A stretch of DNA of 64,000 bases from NCBI RefSeq assembly GCF_007833215.1, contig NZ_CP042239.1, positions 4,090,001 through 4,154,000 of the forward strand, in the 5' to 3' direction. Of this stretch, positions 52,173 to 62,083 are shown one piece after another. A program made the position numbers and the translations under genes. This DNA comes from Sphingomonas suaedae (GTDB taxonomy: Bacteria; Pseudomonadota; Alphaproteobacteria; Sphingomonadales; Sphingomonadaceae). The notes beneath the pieces are model-generated. The model was not told the origin of the DNA and ran no database searches. It was given only the letters and a program-made list of their open reading frames with translations. Within the stretch, counting starts at the first letter, position 1, and every line of letters starts with the position of its first letter.

Positions 52173-53623
52173 CTCCGCCCCTTAAGCTCATCCCCGACGA
52201 TCGTCACGACATGCAGCACGTTGGTGGATCCCGGCGTGCCGAAGGGGACACCGGCGCACACGACCACCCGGTCGCCGCCCTTGGCGATGCCGTGGCGCAT
52301 CGCCATGCGCTTGGCCTTGGCGACCATGTCCTCGAACGAGTCGACGTCGCGGGTGTGGACGGCATGGGTGCCCCACAGCAGACCCATGCGCCGCGCGGTC
52401 TCGATCTTGGGGGTCAGCACCAGGATCGGCACTGACGGGCGCTCGCGGGCGATGCGGCGGGCGGTGGAGCCGGACATGGTGAAGCAGATGATCCCGCTTG
52501 CCGACACGTTCGCCGCAATCGACTTGGCCGCCTCCGCCAGCGCGTCGGCAGTGGTCGGGTCGGGGTGCATCACGGTGAAGTGGACGCGGTCGCCATGGGC
52601 AGGATCGCGCTCCACCGAATCGGCGATGGCGTCCATCATCGTCACCGATTCGACCGGCCATTGGCCCGCCGCGCTTTCCGCCGACAGCATGATCGCATCG
52701 GCGCCGTCATAAACCGCCGTGGCGACGTCGGAGACCTCGGCGCGGGTGGGGGAAGGCGAGGTGATCATCGATTCGAGCATCTGCGTCGCCACGATCACCG
52801 GGCGGCCCATGCGGCGCGCGGTCTCCACGATTCGCTTCTGCATCGGCGGCACATTCTGCGGCGGCAGTTCGACGCCCAGATCGCCGCGCGCGACCATCAC
52901 GCCGTCGCACGCCTCGACGATCTCCTCCAGCCGGGCGACCGCGCTCGGCTTCTCGATCTTGGCGAGCAACGCCGTCTGGCCGCCGATCAGGCGACGCGCC
53001 TCGGCCAGATCCTCGGGCCGTTGGACGAAAGAGAGGGCAATCCAGTCGACCTTCTGGGCGACGGCAAAGGCGAGGTCGCTACGATCCTTTTCGGTGAGCG
53101 CCGCGAGCGGCAGAATCATGTCGGGGACGTTCAGCCCCTTTGAGTTGGACAGCGCGCCACCGACCTCGACCCGCGTGTCGATCCAGTCGGCGCCATATCC
53201 GGTGACGCGCAGCACCATCTTGCCGTCGTCGAGCAGCAGCCGGGCGCCCTCGGTCACCGCCTCGAAAATCTCGCGATGCGGGAGTTCGACGCGGGTGGCG
53301 TCTCCCGGTGTCTTGTCCCGGTCCAGCCGGAAGGTTGCGCCCGTCTCCAGCATCACCTTGCCATCGGCGAACTTGCCGACGCGCAGCTTGGGCCCCTGAA
53401 GATCCGCGAGGATGGTGATCGGGCGGCCGGTGGATTTTTCGAGTGCGCGGATCGCCTCGATCACCGGGATTTTCGACTCCTGATCGCCATGGCTCATGTT
53501 GATGCGAAAGGCGTCGGCACCCGCGCTGTGGAGCGCTGCGATCATCTCGGGCGTATTGCTGGCGGGGCCGAGCGTGGCCAGCACGCGCACCTTGCGCGAT
53601 CGCGGTGCCATTGCCTTTGTCAT
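52169..53623 (-). CDS. pyk: Pyruvate kinase (484 aa)
   Basis: Makes ATP and pyruvate from phosphoenolpyruvate. Motifs include KVRVLATLGPASNTPEM, ADAFRINMSHGD, LADLQGPKLRVG, LLAKIEKPSAV, MVARGDLGVELP and VIVATQMLESM. Length is normal. The ATG at 53623 (MTKAMAPRSRK) or 53638 is possible; the first fits the family better. Convergent with the HAD gene. Confidence 0.96.
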   Translation of the reverse strand: MTKAMAPRSRKVRVLATLGPASNTPEMIAALHSAGADAFRINMSHGDQESKIPVIEAIRALEKSTGRPITILADLQGPKLRVGKFADGKVMLETGATFRLDRDKTPGDATRVELPHREIFEAVTEGARLLLDDGKMVLRVTGYGADWIDTRVEVGGALSNSKGLNVPDMILPLAALTEKDRSDLAFAVAQKVDWIALSFVQRPEDLAEARRLIGGQTALLAKIEKPSAVARLEEIVEACDGVMVARGDLGVELPPQNVPPMQKRIVETARRMGRPVIVATQMLESMITSPSPTRAEVSDVATAVYDGADAIMLSAESAAGQWPVESVTMMDAIADSVERDPAHGDRVHFTVMHPDPTTADALAEAAKSIAANVSASGIICFTMSGSTARRIARERPSVPILVLTPKIETARRMGLLWGTHAVHTRDVDSFEDMVAKAKRMAMRHGIAKGGDRVVVCAGVPFGTPGSTNVLHVVTIVGDELKGRS

Positions 53624-53698
53624 CGCGGAAATCTCCATGCCTTGTGCGTGCTGGTCACTAACGCCAAATGCTGGCTATTCAACCGTGGAGGCGCAATC

Positions 53699-54073
53699 GT
53701 GACAACGCTGGACAAAATCGACGATCGCATCGCGGCACAGGCGTTCCGACGGCTGGTGCGCCATTTGCGGCACCGTACCGATGCCGAGAATATCGAACTC
53801 ATGGGCCTTGCTGGCTTTTGCCGCAACTGTCTGTCCGATTGGGTGAGCGAGGCGAGCGGCGGGTCGCTCGATCGCGATGCCGCGCGTGAGGCGATTTATG
53901 GGATGCCTTATGCGCATTGGAAGGCGCAGCACCAGAGCGAGGCGACGCCCGAGCAGATCGAACGGATGAACGCCAGCGTTGCGCGAAATCGCCAAGAGGC
54001 TGAGCTCGACGCCGAGCTGGAGGACAGCTTCCCCGCGAGCGACCCACCCTCGATCACCCAGCCGGGCGGCTAG
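53699..54073 (+). CDS. DUF1244 domain protein (124 aa)
   Basis: A compact helical protein with the DUF1244 signature NIELMGLAGFCRNCLSDWV (Cys-x2-Cys), FRRLVRHLRHRTDAEN and GMPYAHWKAQHQ. The CxxC may bind a metal. Function unknown. The C-terminal part (ASVARNRQEAELDAELEDSF) is acidic and may be a separate region. The start is GTG at 53699; the longer frame reaching back into pyk is a shadow. Confidence 0.85.
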   Translation: MTTLDKIDDRIAAQAFRRLVRHLRHRTDAENIELMGLAGFCRNCLSDWVSEASGGSLDRDAAREAIYGMPYAHWKAQHQSEATPEQIERMNASVARNRQEAELDAELEDSFPASDPPSITQPGG

Positions 54074-54121
54074 CGTTCCCCCGATTTGCCGCATAGGCTG
54101 GGGCCAACAGGGGAGAGTTTC

Positions 54122-55471
54122 ATGCGCCGAATCGCCGCCGTCACCATCGCGTTGCTGGCCGCCACGCCGCTTGCCGCACAGACCGCCTCACCGGCGCCGG
54201 CGGTCGCGGCGAGCGTCAAATATATTCACGCCGGTACCCTGCTCGCCAAGCCGGGCGAGGCTCCGCGCGGGGCGAGCACGATCATCGTGCGTGACGGCAA
54301 GATCGTCGAGGTGCGCGATGGCTTTATCGTGCCGGAGGGTGGGGCGGAACTGATCGATCTCAGGGACCGGTTCGTGATGCCGGGGCTGATCGACATGCAC
54401 GTCCACCTCTGGGGCATTGGCGGCGATCCGCTGCGCGCGCGGCTGACCGCACTGACCACCGATGACGCGGACGACATGATGCACGCGGTGGGCAATGCCC
54501 GCGTCACGCTGGAGGCGGGGTTCACCACCGTGCGCGATCTGGGCGGCAACGCGCGCGGGATGCGGGCGCTGCGCGAGGGCGTCGAGCGGGGGGTGATTGC
54601 GGGGCCGACCATCGTCAATGCAGGCAATTCGATCTCGGTCTCGGGCGGACATGCCGATGGCAGCAACGGCGTTGCGGAGATTTTCGCCGACGCAATCCAC
54701 AAGCATCAGATCAACACCTGCGACGGCCCGGACGACTGCCGCCGCGCGGTGCGACAGCAGATCGCGCTGGGCGCGCAGGTCATCAAATATATGTCCACCG
54801 GCGGCGTGCTCTCCAACGTGTCGGGCGGGCTTGGCCGCGCGATGACCGACGACGAGATGAAGGCGATCGTCGAGACGTCGCACGGCCTCGGTCGCAAGGT
54901 CGCGACGCACAGCCATGCTGCGGCGGGCACCAAGGCGGCGATCGCGGCGGGCGTCGATACGATCGACCATGGCTCGTTCCTCGACGATGAGGCGATCCGC
55001 ATGATGAAGGCCAACGGGACCTGGCTGGTGCCGACGATGATGGCGCCCGCCGCCGCGCTGGATCAGGCGCGCAAGGGGCTGCTGCCGCCCGCGGTGATCC
55101 CCAAGGCTGAGGAAGCCGCCGCCGCCGCCTTTGCCAGCCACAGCAAGGCGTATGCGGCGGGGGTGAAGGTCGCATTCGGCACCGACAGCGGCGTCTCGGC
55201 CCATGGCGACAATGCGCAGGAATTTGCGCTGATGGTGAAGGCGGGGATGAGCCCCGCCCGCGCGTTGGAGGCGGCGACCATCGGCGCCGCCGAGGCGCTG
55301 GGCCGTGCATCGACGATCGGAAGCATCGCACCGGGCAAGGATGCCGATATCATTGCCGTTTCGGGCAGCCCGCTCGACGATGTGAAGCGCATGGAGCAGG
55401 TCGAGTTCGTGATGCGCCACGGCGTCGTTCACAAGGCCGGTGGCAAGCGCCAGGCGTTTCCCGCGGACTAG
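54122..55471 (+). CDS. Secreted amidohydrolase family protein (449 aa)
   Basis: A metal-dependent hydrolase of the imidazolonepropionase/Xaa-Pro-like branch, with a signal peptide (RIAAVTIALLAATPLAAQ). Metal ligands are in MPGLIDMHVHLWG (HxH), KYMSTGG with the probable carboxylated Lys, KVATHSHA and FGTDSGVSAHG. Likely it cleaves a dipeptide, amide or cyclic substrate in the periplasm, but the substrate is not known. I moved the start to the ATG at 54122. It is a single gene. Confidence 0.9.
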   Translation: MRRIAAVTIALLAATPLAAQTASPAPAVAASVKYIHAGTLLAKPGEAPRGASTIIVRDGKIVEVRDGFIVPEGGAELIDLRDRFVMPGLIDMHVHLWGIGGDPLRARLTALTTDDADDMMHAVGNARVTLEAGFTTVRDLGGNARGMRALREGVERGVIAGPTIVNAGNSISVSGGHADGSNGVAEIFADAIHKHQINTCDGPDDCRRAVRQQIALGAQVIKYMSTGGVLSNVSGGLGRAMTDDEMKAIVETSHGLGRKVATHSHAAAGTKAAIAAGVDTIDHGSFLDDEAIRMMKANGTWLVPTMMAPAAALDQARKGLLPPAVIPKAEEAAAAAFASHSKAYAAGVKVAFGTDSGVSAHGDNAQEFALMVKAGMSPARALEAATIGAAEALGRASTIGSIAPGKDADIIAVSGSPLDDVKRMEQVEFVMRHGVVHKAGGKRQAFPAD

Positions 55472-55474
55472 CGG

Positions 55475-55843
55475 TCAAAAGGCGACCAGCCGATCTTCGC
55501 CCAGTTCGGCAAGCAATGAGATCAGCCCGCCCGGCTCGACCCCGGCGGGCAACAGGTCGAACGGAACGCCGCTCGCCGCAAGCCCGGTCTGGCAGGCGAT
55601 CAGCGCGACTCCTGCCTCGCGCGCTTCGGCGAGCAGCTGCACGCGGGTGGCGAGGCCGCGTGCGGACAGGGCGGCATCGCCGGGATCGGCGCCGGAGATC
55701 AGCAAGGGCACCGCTCCCTCATGCGCATAGACCCGCGTCCGCCCGCCCAGCGCCGCATGGGCGCAGGCGAGTGCGACGGCGGCGCGGAACCGCTCGACAT
55801 TGCTTGTCGCGACGATCAGCGTCAGCCCGCGCATGTGGTGCAT
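55475..55843 (-). CDS. DsrE family protein (122 aa)
   Basis: A small sulfur-transfer-like protein: LTLIVATSNVERFRAAVALA, then GAVPLLISG and GVALIACQTGLAASGV, in which the single conserved Cys (ACQTG) may carry a persulfide. Function is inferred from family only. Its gene overlaps the ThiF/MoeB-like gene by 22 bases, so the two are likely used together, as expected for a sulfur relay. Confidence 0.8.
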   Translation of the reverse strand: MHHMRGLTLIVATSNVERFRAAVALACAHAALGGRTRVYAHEGAVPLLISGADPGDAALSARGLATRVQLLAEAREAGVALIACQTGLAASGVPFDLLPAGVEPGGLISLLAELGEDRLVAF

Positions 55844-56574
55844 CCCGGGTCCTTGGGCAGGGTCAGCGTGCGGAAGCGCAGCGCCAGCGTGTCAACGAGC
55901 AGCAACTTGCCCGCGCTGTCCTCCCCGAACGGATGGATCGCGCGGATCACTTCCAGCGCTGCGAGGCTGCCCATGATCCCGGTGAGCGCGCCCAACACGC
56001 CCTGTTCGGCGCAATTGATCCCGGCGGTTTCCGGATCGGCGCCGACAAAGCAGCGGTAGCAGGGCTTGTCCGCCTCCCACCCGCGGAACACGCCGAGTTG
56101 CCCTTCGAACCGTCCGACTGCCGCGCTGACCAGCGGCACGCGATGACGCAACGCTGCGTCTGCGACGCGCAGGCGGGTCTCGAAATTATCGGTGCCGTCC
56201 AGAATGACGTCGTTGCCGCCGACATGGTCGTCGACATTCCCGCCATCGAGCCGGACCTGCCGCGCAATCACCTTGATGTGCGGATTGATCGCTTCGACCC
56301 GTGCCAATGCCGCCACGGCTTTTGCCCGTCCGGCATCTTCGGTTCCGAAGATCGTCTGCCGTTGAAGGTTGGACAGGTCCACCCGGTCGTCGTCCACGAC
56401 CTCAATCTGCCCCACCCCCGCCGCCGCCAGATACTGCAGCGCAGGCGACCCGATCCCGCCCGCCCCCACCACCAGCACCCGTGCCGCCTTCAGCGCCGCC
56501 TGTCCCGCCCCGCCGATCTCGGGCAGCACGATATGGCGGGCATAGCGTTCGAGTTCTTCGTCGGAAAAACTCAT
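55822..56574 (-). CDS. ThiF/MoeB-like adenylyltransferase (250 aa)
   Basis: Adenylates the C-terminus of a ubiquitin-like sulfur carrier (MoaD or ThiS) to start molybdopterin or thiamine sulfur insertion. The ATP loop VLVVGAGGIGSPALQYLA, DDDRVDLSNLQRQ and zinc-binding CYRCF with CTTCAG at the C-terminus are present. It lacks the rhodanese domain of some fusions. The partner carrier is not in this window. It overlaps both neighbours. Confidence 0.88.
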   Translation of the reverse strand: MSFSDEELERYARHIVLPEIGGAGQAALKAARVLVVGAGGIGSPALQYLAAAGVGQIEVVDDDRVDLSNLQRQTIFGTEDAGRAKAVAALARVEAINPHIKVIARQVRLDGGNVDDHVGGNDVILDGTDNFETRLRVADAALRHRVPLVSAAVGRFEGQLGVFRGWEADKPCYRCFVGADPETAGINCAEQGVLGALTGIMGSLAALEVIRAIHPFGEDSAGKLLLVDTLALRFRTLTLPKDPGCTTCAG

Positions 56575-57014
56575 TGCCGCCAGGCGAAGGTCACCGTGGC
56601 GCGGTACCAGGCGGCGCCGGGCGCGGCGGTGCGCTGGGTCAGGTTATTGCGGGAGAATCCCGCGACCAGCCCCGCGGCATATTGTTCGATGCTGGGGCAA
56701 CCGATCGCGCGCGGAATGGTGGCGCGTACCCCGTCCTCCGAATGAACCAGCACCGCGACCTCGACCCGAACGGCGGGACGTCCATCGACCAGCCGCCGCG
56801 CGCGGCATTTGCGCGCACGCACCTGGCCGCGCGCCCAGTCGTGCATCGCGGGGGTCATTTGCGGGGCCGTGCGATAGGGGAGGTCGGGCAAGGTCGTCCA
56901 GTCTATCGCGGGAGCGGCCTTTGCCGGCGGCTCGGGCGGCTCGGGTGAGTCCTGCGGCTCGATGGCCGCCTGCCCGGCGAGCAGCAGCAGGGGGATCAAT
57001 GCGCCCGGCATCAC
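56571..57014 (-). CDS. Secreted protein, possibly TonB-like C-terminal domain (147 aa)
   Basis: A hydrophobic N-terminus ([15 protein letters not shown]) is followed by a Pro-rich linker ([17 protein letters not shown]) and a domain with [39 protein letters not shown]. The last part resembles TonB C-terminal-like domains in periplasmic proteins, but it is short. It overlaps the dut gene by 4 bases and the ThiF-like gene by 4. Function unknown. Confidence 0.65.
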   Translation of the reverse strand: MMPGALIPLLLLAGQAAIEPQDSPEPPEPPAKAAPAIDWTTLPDLPYRTAPQMTPAMHDWARGQVRARKCRARRLVDGRPAVRVEVAVLVHSEDGVRATIPRAIGCPSIEQYAAGLVAGFSRNNLTQRTAAPGAAWYRATVTFAWRQ

Positions 57015-57457
57015 CGCCCCGTCGATCCGAAGCCGCCAGCACCCCGCGCGGTCTCGTCCAGCGTCGCGACCGTGTCGAACACCGCACGCTGGACCGGGGC
57101 GGGGACGAGTTGCGCGATCCGCTCACCGCGCGCGATTGCGAAGGGCTGGTCGCCCAGATTGGCAAGGATTACCTTCACCTCGCCCCGATAGTCTTCGTCG
57201 ATCGTGCCCGGCGTGTTGAGACAGGTGATGCCATGTTTGAGCGCAAGGCCCGATCGCGGGCGGACCTGAACTTCATAGCCGGGCGGAATCGCGATGGCGA
57301 AGCCGGTGGCGACGGCATGACGCGCACCCGGCAGGAGCACCAGTTCCTCAGCCGCGACGACATCCATCCCCGCCGCGCCCGCCGTGGCATAGGCGGGCAG
57401 CGGCAGCCCCTCGCCATGGGGCAGGCGCATCAGGCGGATCGTGATCGGGGTGCTCAC
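57011..57457 (-). CDS. dut: dUTP diphosphatase (148 aa)
   Basis: Hydrolyses dUTP to dUMP, keeping uracil out of DNA and feeding thymidylate. The five trimer motifs are visible: [36 protein letters not shown] and [11 protein letters not shown]. Length is typical. The start is GTG at 57457 overlapping the previous stop; the longer frame upstream is non-coding. In the same run as coaBC, an association seen widely. Confidence 0.95.
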   Translation of the reverse strand: MSTPITIRLMRLPHGEGLPLPAYATAGAAGMDVVAAEELVLLPGARHAVATGFAIAIPPGYEVQVRPRSGLALKHGITCLNTPGTIDEDYRGEVKVILANLGDQPFAIARGERIAQLVPAPVQRAVFDTVATLDETARGAGGFGSTGR

Positions 57458-58251
57458 GACACCTTCCTCGGCAATGCTGCGGCAAGGCGGCGGGTCGCCT
57501 CGATCACCTGCGGATCGTCCAGGATCTGGCTGCCCTGTTGCGGCAGGATGCGGAAATCGGTGGCGATGCCGCGAAGGCTCAGCGCTTCGGCATAGGCGCG
57601 GGCGAAGCGGGCGGGCACGGTCTTGTCCTCGGCCCCGCTGACCAGCGCGGCGCGCAGATCCGGCGCAATGCCGCCCGCAGTCTGGAGCGGATCGAGGCTG
57701 GCGACCTTTTCGCGCCACGGCTGCGCGGGCTTGGCGCGCCCGGCCATGTACCGGCGCCATTCGGGCAAGGAACAGGGGCAGGAGACGAGCACCATCCCGT
57801 CGATCAGATTGGGACGCAGCCCGGCAAGATTGGCGACCACCGCCGCCCCGCCGCCCTCACCGATCGCGACGACGCGGGCGCGGCGATGGCGGGCCTTGAG
57901 CGCGGCGATGCTCTGGGCGACCTGCGCGATTCGGTCGGGGGTATAGTCGTCCCCGGTCCCCGCGCCGCGCAGCCCCGGCGACTGGTTGCCCTGCTCGTCG
58001 GCATAGCCGGGGCGCAGCAGGCGGACGACGGCGCTGCGCGGCTCCGACGCGGCGAGCGCGCGTGCGAATTCCGCAAGGTCGGTCGAGGTTCCCGCCATGC
58101 CGTCGCCATGAACGATCACGTACAGCGTTTCCGCATTGCGCGGTTTGGCGCCATAGCTTTCGGCGAACAACTGCGGGGCCGGGGGCGCAGCGCTGGTGGC
58201 GGCGCACCCGGCCAGCAGCAGCGCGCCGAGCAGGATCAGGCTAGAGCGCAT
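57454..58251 (-). CDS. Alpha/beta-hydrolase lipoprotein (265 aa)
   Basis: Signal and lipobox are [17 protein letters not shown] (Cys in LAGC). The alpha/beta fold is inferred from [14 protein letters not shown], a nucleophile-elbow-like [17 protein letters not shown] (GxGxG, with a Glu or Gly where Ser is common), and [19 protein letters not shown] for the acid. The nucleophile is therefore uncertain and it may not be an active esterase. The start was moved to 58251. It overlaps dut and coaBC. Confidence 0.72.
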   Translation of the reverse strand: MRSSLILLGALLLAGCAATSAAPPAPQLFAESYGAKPRNAETLYVIVHGDGMAGTSTDLAEFARALAASEPRSAVVRLLRPGYADEQGNQSPGLRGAGTGDDYTPDRIAQVAQSIAALKARHRRARVVAIGEGGGAAVVANLAGLRPNLIDGMVLVSCPCSLPEWRRYMAGRAKPAQPWREKVASLDPLQTAGGIAPDLRAALVSGAEDKTVPARFARAYAEALSLRGIATDFRILPQQGSQILDDPQVIEATRRLAAALPRKVS

Positions 58252-59416
58252 CGGCGATCCGCTCCGCAAGGCGCCGGGCGACGTCCGGCTTGGGCAGTGT
58301 CTCCCAGCTTTCGACCCCCGTCGCGGTGACAAGATATATGGTATTGGCATCGCCCCCCATCACATCGCCCGAAACATCATTGGCGACAATCCAGTCTGCG
58401 CCCTTGCGAGTCCGTTTCGCGACGGCATGTTCGACCACCCGTTCGGTTTCGGCGGCGAATCCGATCAGCAGGCGCGGACGCTGCGAACTCTTCGCGAGTC
58501 CGGCGAGGATGTCCGGGTTCTCGACCAATGCGAGTTGCGGTGCGGCCTCGCCTTTCTTGATCTTCTGCTCCGCCGCATCGCCCAGGCGCCAGTCGGCCAC
58601 GGCGGCGACCATCACTGCCGCATCGGCGGGCAGCGCGGCATCGACCGCCGCCTGCATCTCCCGCGCGGTTTCGACCGCGACGCGCGTCACCCCGGCCGGA
58701 GGCGCCAGCGCGACCGGGCCGGATACCAACGTTACCCGCGCGCCCAGTGCCGCGAGCGCATGCGCGATTTCATAGCCCTGTTTCCCCGAGGACCGGTTGG
58801 CGATGTAGCGCACCGGATCGATCGGCTCATGCGTCGGCCCCGCGGTGACCAGAATGTGCTTGCCCTTCAGACGACCCGCTGAAGGTGCCAGCGCTTCCTC
58901 GATCGCGCGCAGGATCGCCTCGGGTTCGGGCAACCGGCCCGGGCCATACTCGCCGCAGGCCATCGGCCCTTCGTCGGGCGCCATCACGGAGACGCCGTCG
59001 GTCCGCAGCGTCGCGACATTGCGCTGCGTCGCGGCGTGATGCCACATCCGCACGTTCATAGCGGGCGCGGCAAGCACCGGCTTGTCGGTCGCGAGCAGCA
59101 ATGTGGTGGCAAGATCGTCCGCCTGTCCCCCCGCCATCTTCGCGATCAGGTCCGCCGTCGCGGGCGCGACGACCACCAGATCGGCGTTGCGGCTGAGCTG
59201 GATATGGCCCATCTCCGCCTCGTCCTTGAGGTCCCACAACGTTGTATAGACCTGGTTCTCCGAAAGGGCTGCGAGCGTCATCGGAGTCACGAAATGCTGG
59301 CCGCCTGCGGTAAGCACACAGGTAACCGAATGCCCCGCGTTGCGGATCAGGCGGATCAGCTCGCACGCCTTATAGGCCGCAATGCCACCACCGACGATGA
59401 GCAGGATGCGCTTCAT
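58241..59416 (-). CDS. coaBC: Bifunctional CoaBC (391 aa)
   Basis: Two steps of coenzyme A synthesis: CoaC decarboxylates phosphopantothenoylcysteine (FMN), CoaB joins cysteine to phosphopantothenate with CTP. The N-terminal flavoprotein has LLIVGGGIAAYKACELIR and APAMNVRMWHHAA. The C-terminal CoaB part has HILVTAGPTHEPIDPVRYIANRSSGKQGYEIA and the Lys-rich loop. The start at 59416 is the family N-terminus. It shares 4 bases with the membrane protein upstream. Confidence 0.95.
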   Translation of the reverse strand: MKRILLIVGGGIAAYKACELIRLIRNAGHSVTCVLTAGGQHFVTPMTLAALSENQVYTTLWDLKDEAEMGHIQLSRNADLVVVAPATADLIAKMAGGQADDLATTLLLATDKPVLAAPAMNVRMWHHAATQRNVATLRTDGVSVMAPDEGPMACGEYGPGRLPEPEAILRAIEEALAPSAGRLKGKHILVTAGPTHEPIDPVRYIANRSSGKQGYEIAHALAALGARVTLVSGPVALAPPAGVTRVAVETAREMQAAVDAALPADAAVMVAAVADWRLGDAAEQKIKKGEAAPQLALVENPDILAGLAKSSQRPRLLIGFAAETERVVEHAVAKRTRKGADWIVANDVSGDVMGGDANTIYLVTATGVESWETLPKPDVARRLAERIADAL

Positions 59417-60519
59417 GATTCGATCCTCTGCACGCGCACCCGCCGCCTGTCGAGAGCGCGGACCCACAGGTCGCGCAGGGCATCGGGCGCGAAGGTGAGG
59501 CCGATCAGAAACGCGGGGGCGATGATCAGCCCCCAGTAGAAGGTGTCGACCCGTGCAAACAGGCTGATGACCAGCGCATAGGCGCAAAAGGTGGCGAGCG
59601 CGCGCAGCGCCAGCGGATCGCGCCAGCTCGCCCAGCCGAGCAGCGCCAGTGCCACCAGGATCGCCGCGAGCGCGGGCGGCAGCAGTTGAAGCCCAGTCGC
59701 CAGCGTCATGGCACGCACGAACAACCCGAAGCCGTTCAGCCCAGCCCAGCCTGGCGACGCAGCGTCGAGCGGCCCGGTGACGCCATGCACCGCCATCGCA
59801 TGGGCGAGAAGTGCGAGCGCGAAAACCCCCAGCGCCGCGCCCCAGCCCGCCGCCTCGCGCCGATGCCCCTCGGCAAAGGCCAACGCCGCCATCACCACCG
59901 CATAGAGCGCGGCGGTTTCGCGGATCAGCATCGCGATGGCGCCGATCGCGGCGGCTTCCACCCAACGCCCGGGGCGGCGCAATGCCAGGCTGATCGCGAC
60001 CAGCAGCCCCGCCCAGATCTCGTGAAACGCGATCAGCCCGGGTTGGATGAAAGCCAGCATTCCCGCCGCCAGCAGGATCAGTGCCGCAACCCGCGCTGGC
60101 CAACGCGGCAATGCCTCCGCGATGCGGCGGTACCACAGCCATGCGGCCATCGCCGCGAGTGCATAGAGCAACGCCAGCATCGCGGCGGGCGGCACCGCCC
60201 CCTGAACGGTCGCGAGGCCGGGTAGACGGAAGGTGAGGAACGGGCGCAGCGGATAGCCCCCCATGCGCAGCGCGTCGGCGGCGGCACGATAATAATCCTC
60301 GCCATGCGCGACCGCCGCGACGATCGATTCGTACAGCGCGACATCGGTCTGCCGATCCGCGCCCGCGCCGGTGGCGTCGGGGGCGGGCAGTGGCAGGAAC
60401 AACACGGTCAGCGCGCCCAGGATCAGCAGCGCGACCATGCCAAGCGCGATCCGCGCGTGGCTGGGCGAGGATGCCGCGAACCGGCTGGGGGCGGCAAGCC
60501 AGAGCGGGGTGCGCGTCAT
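59413..60519 (-). CDS. Multi-pass membrane protein of unknown function (368 aa)
   Basis: About nine to ten hydrophobic segments, for example ALGMVALLILGALTVLFLPL and LALLAHAMAVHGVTGPLDAA, with an Arg-rich end. It may be a GT-C-like glycosyltransferase or transporter: an N-terminal DVALYESIVAAVAHGEDYYR loop resembles the lumenal Asp/Glu loop of such enzymes, but it is only suggestive. It overlaps coaBC by 4 bases. Function unknown. Confidence 0.75.
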   Translation of the reverse strand: MTRTPLWLAAPSRFAASSPSHARIALGMVALLILGALTVLFLPLPAPDATGAGADRQTDVALYESIVAAVAHGEDYYRAAADALRMGGYPLRPFLTFRLPGLATVQGAVPPAAMLALLYALAAMAAWLWYRRIAEALPRWPARVAALILLAAGMLAFIQPGLIAFHEIWAGLLVAISLALRRPGRWVEAAAIGAIAMLIRETAALYAVVMAALAFAEGHRREAAGWGAALGVFALALLAHAMAVHGVTGPLDAASPGWAGLNGFGLFVRAMTLATGLQLLPPALAAILVALALLGWASWRDPLALRALATFCAYALVISLFARVDTFYWGLIIAPAFLIGLTFAPDALRDLWVRALDRRRVRVQRIES

Positions 60520-60550
60520 CCTGCCTCCCTAGCGCTGCCCTGCTTGGTTG

Positions 60551-62083
60551 TCAGGCAAGCAAAAGTGTTGCCGCGATGCCCGCACCTGCGGCCAGTATCG
60601 CCACGACCCCATAGCGCCAGCCGCCGCCCACGCGCACCACCTGAATCTCGCGCAGCGGCGGGGCTGGGGGGGCGCCGCCCGGATCGGGGAAGTGCCGCTC
60701 GATATTGCGCAGCAACTTGGGCAGGCGCGCGATCGTCTTGAGGTCCTCGGATATCCGGTCAGCGAGGAACGCCTCCGGCCCCAATTCGGTGCGGATCCAC
60801 TCGCGCACGAACGGCGCGGCGCTGTCCCATAGATTGATGTCGGGGTGCAGCCGCGTCGCGACGCCCTCGACCATCACCATCGTCTTTTGCAGCAGCAACA
60901 GATGCGGCTGGGTCTGCATGTCGAAATCGCGGGTGATGTTGAACAGGCTGTCGAGCATCATGCCGACCGACATGTCTTTTACCGGCAGGCCGCGCATGGG
61001 CTCGCCCACGGCGCGCAATGCCGTCGCGAACTCGGCGACATTATGGTGCGGAGGGACATATCCCGCCTCGAAATGAATCTCGGCAACACGGCGGTAATTG
61101 CCGGTGATCAGGCCGTAGAGGATCTCCGCCAGCCACACCCGCGCACGCCTGTCGATCCGCCCCATGATGCCGAAATCGATCGCCGCGATCCGGTCGCCGG
61201 GCAGCGCGAACAAATTGCCCTGATGCATGTCGGCGTGGAAGAATCCTTCCGAGATCGCCTGGCGCAGGAACGCGCGGACCAATGTGTGCGCCAGCTTCTC
61301 GGTATCATGCCCCGCTGCGATCAGCGCGTCGCGATCCGACAGCTTGATTCCGTCGATCCATTCCAGCGTCATGACCCGGCCCGTGGTCCGTTGCCAGTCG
61401 ATCGCTGGGATCGTGAAATCGGGCTCCGCCTCCATCGATTCGGAAAGTTCCGACGCCGACGCCGCCTCGCGCCGCAAGTCCAGCTCGCGCGCGGTCCAGC
61501 GTTTGAAGGTTTCGATGACGAGGCGCGGGCGCAGGCGCGACGCTTCGCCGCCCATCCCCTCGACCTGCGCCGCCGCCCATTCATAGGTGTCGATGGCGCG
61601 CGCAAATTCGGCCTCGATCCCCGGGCGCAGCACCTTCACCGCGACGCGCTTGCCGTCGAGCGTGGTGGCACGGTGGACCTGCGCGATCGAGGCTGCGCCG
61701 ATCGGCACCTCCTCGATTTCGCTGAACAGGGTGTCGAGCGGGCGACCGAAGCTCGCTTCCATCGCGTCGCGGATGATCGCGAACGGCACCGGCGGCAGCG
61801 CGTCCTGCAATCGCATCAGGTCATGCGTCGCCTCCTCGCCGATCAGATCGGGGCGGGTGGCGAGCGTCTGACCGAGCTTGATCGCCGCCGGGCCGATTGC
61901 CTGAAGCGCATCGGCATAGCGCGGCACGGTGGGCACGCGCGCGCCGAACCGGGCGACCCGTGCGAGGCGACGCACCGGGGCGGGCGTGTTGCGGTCGCGC
62001 TCGATACCCCGCAGCGCGCCATGGCGCGCCAGCGTGCGGCCCCATTTGAGCAGGCGCCAGAGATGAACGGCGGGAGCGGTCAA
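60551..62083 (-). CDS. ubiB: UbiB family protein, ubiquinone biosynthesis (510 aa)
   Basis: An atypical protein kinase-like ATPase (ADCK/ABC1 family) needed for ubiquinone synthesis. The KxGQ-type motif is AIKLGQTLATRPDLIG, ATP and Mg residues follow in KRVAVKVLRPGIE, FFHADMHQGNLF and IAAIDFGIMGR. The C-terminal membrane segment (YGVVAILAAGAGIAATLLLA) anchors it. It overlaps ubiE by 4 bases, so both serve one pathway. Confidence 0.94.
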   Translation of the reverse strand: MTAPAVHLWRLLKWGRTLARHGALRGIERDRNTPAPVRRLARVARFGARVPTVPRYADALQAIGPAAIKLGQTLATRPDLIGEEATHDLMRLQDALPPVPFAIIRDAMEASFGRPLDTLFSEIEEVPIGAASIAQVHRATTLDGKRVAVKVLRPGIEAEFARAIDTYEWAAAQVEGMGGEASRLRPRLVIETFKRWTARELDLRREAASASELSESMEAEPDFTIPAIDWQRTTGRVMTLEWIDGIKLSDRDALIAAGHDTEKLAHTLVRAFLRQAISEGFFHADMHQGNLFALPGDRIAAIDFGIMGRIDRRARVWLAEILYGLITGNYRRVAEIHFEAGYVPPHHNVAEFATALRAVGEPMRGLPVKDMSVGMMLDSLFNITRDFDMQTQPHLLLLQKTMVMVEGVATRLHPDINLWDSAAPFVREWIRTELGPEAFLADRISEDLKTIARLPKLLRNIERHFPDPGGAPPAPPLREIQVVRVGGGWRYGVVAILAAGAGIAATLLLA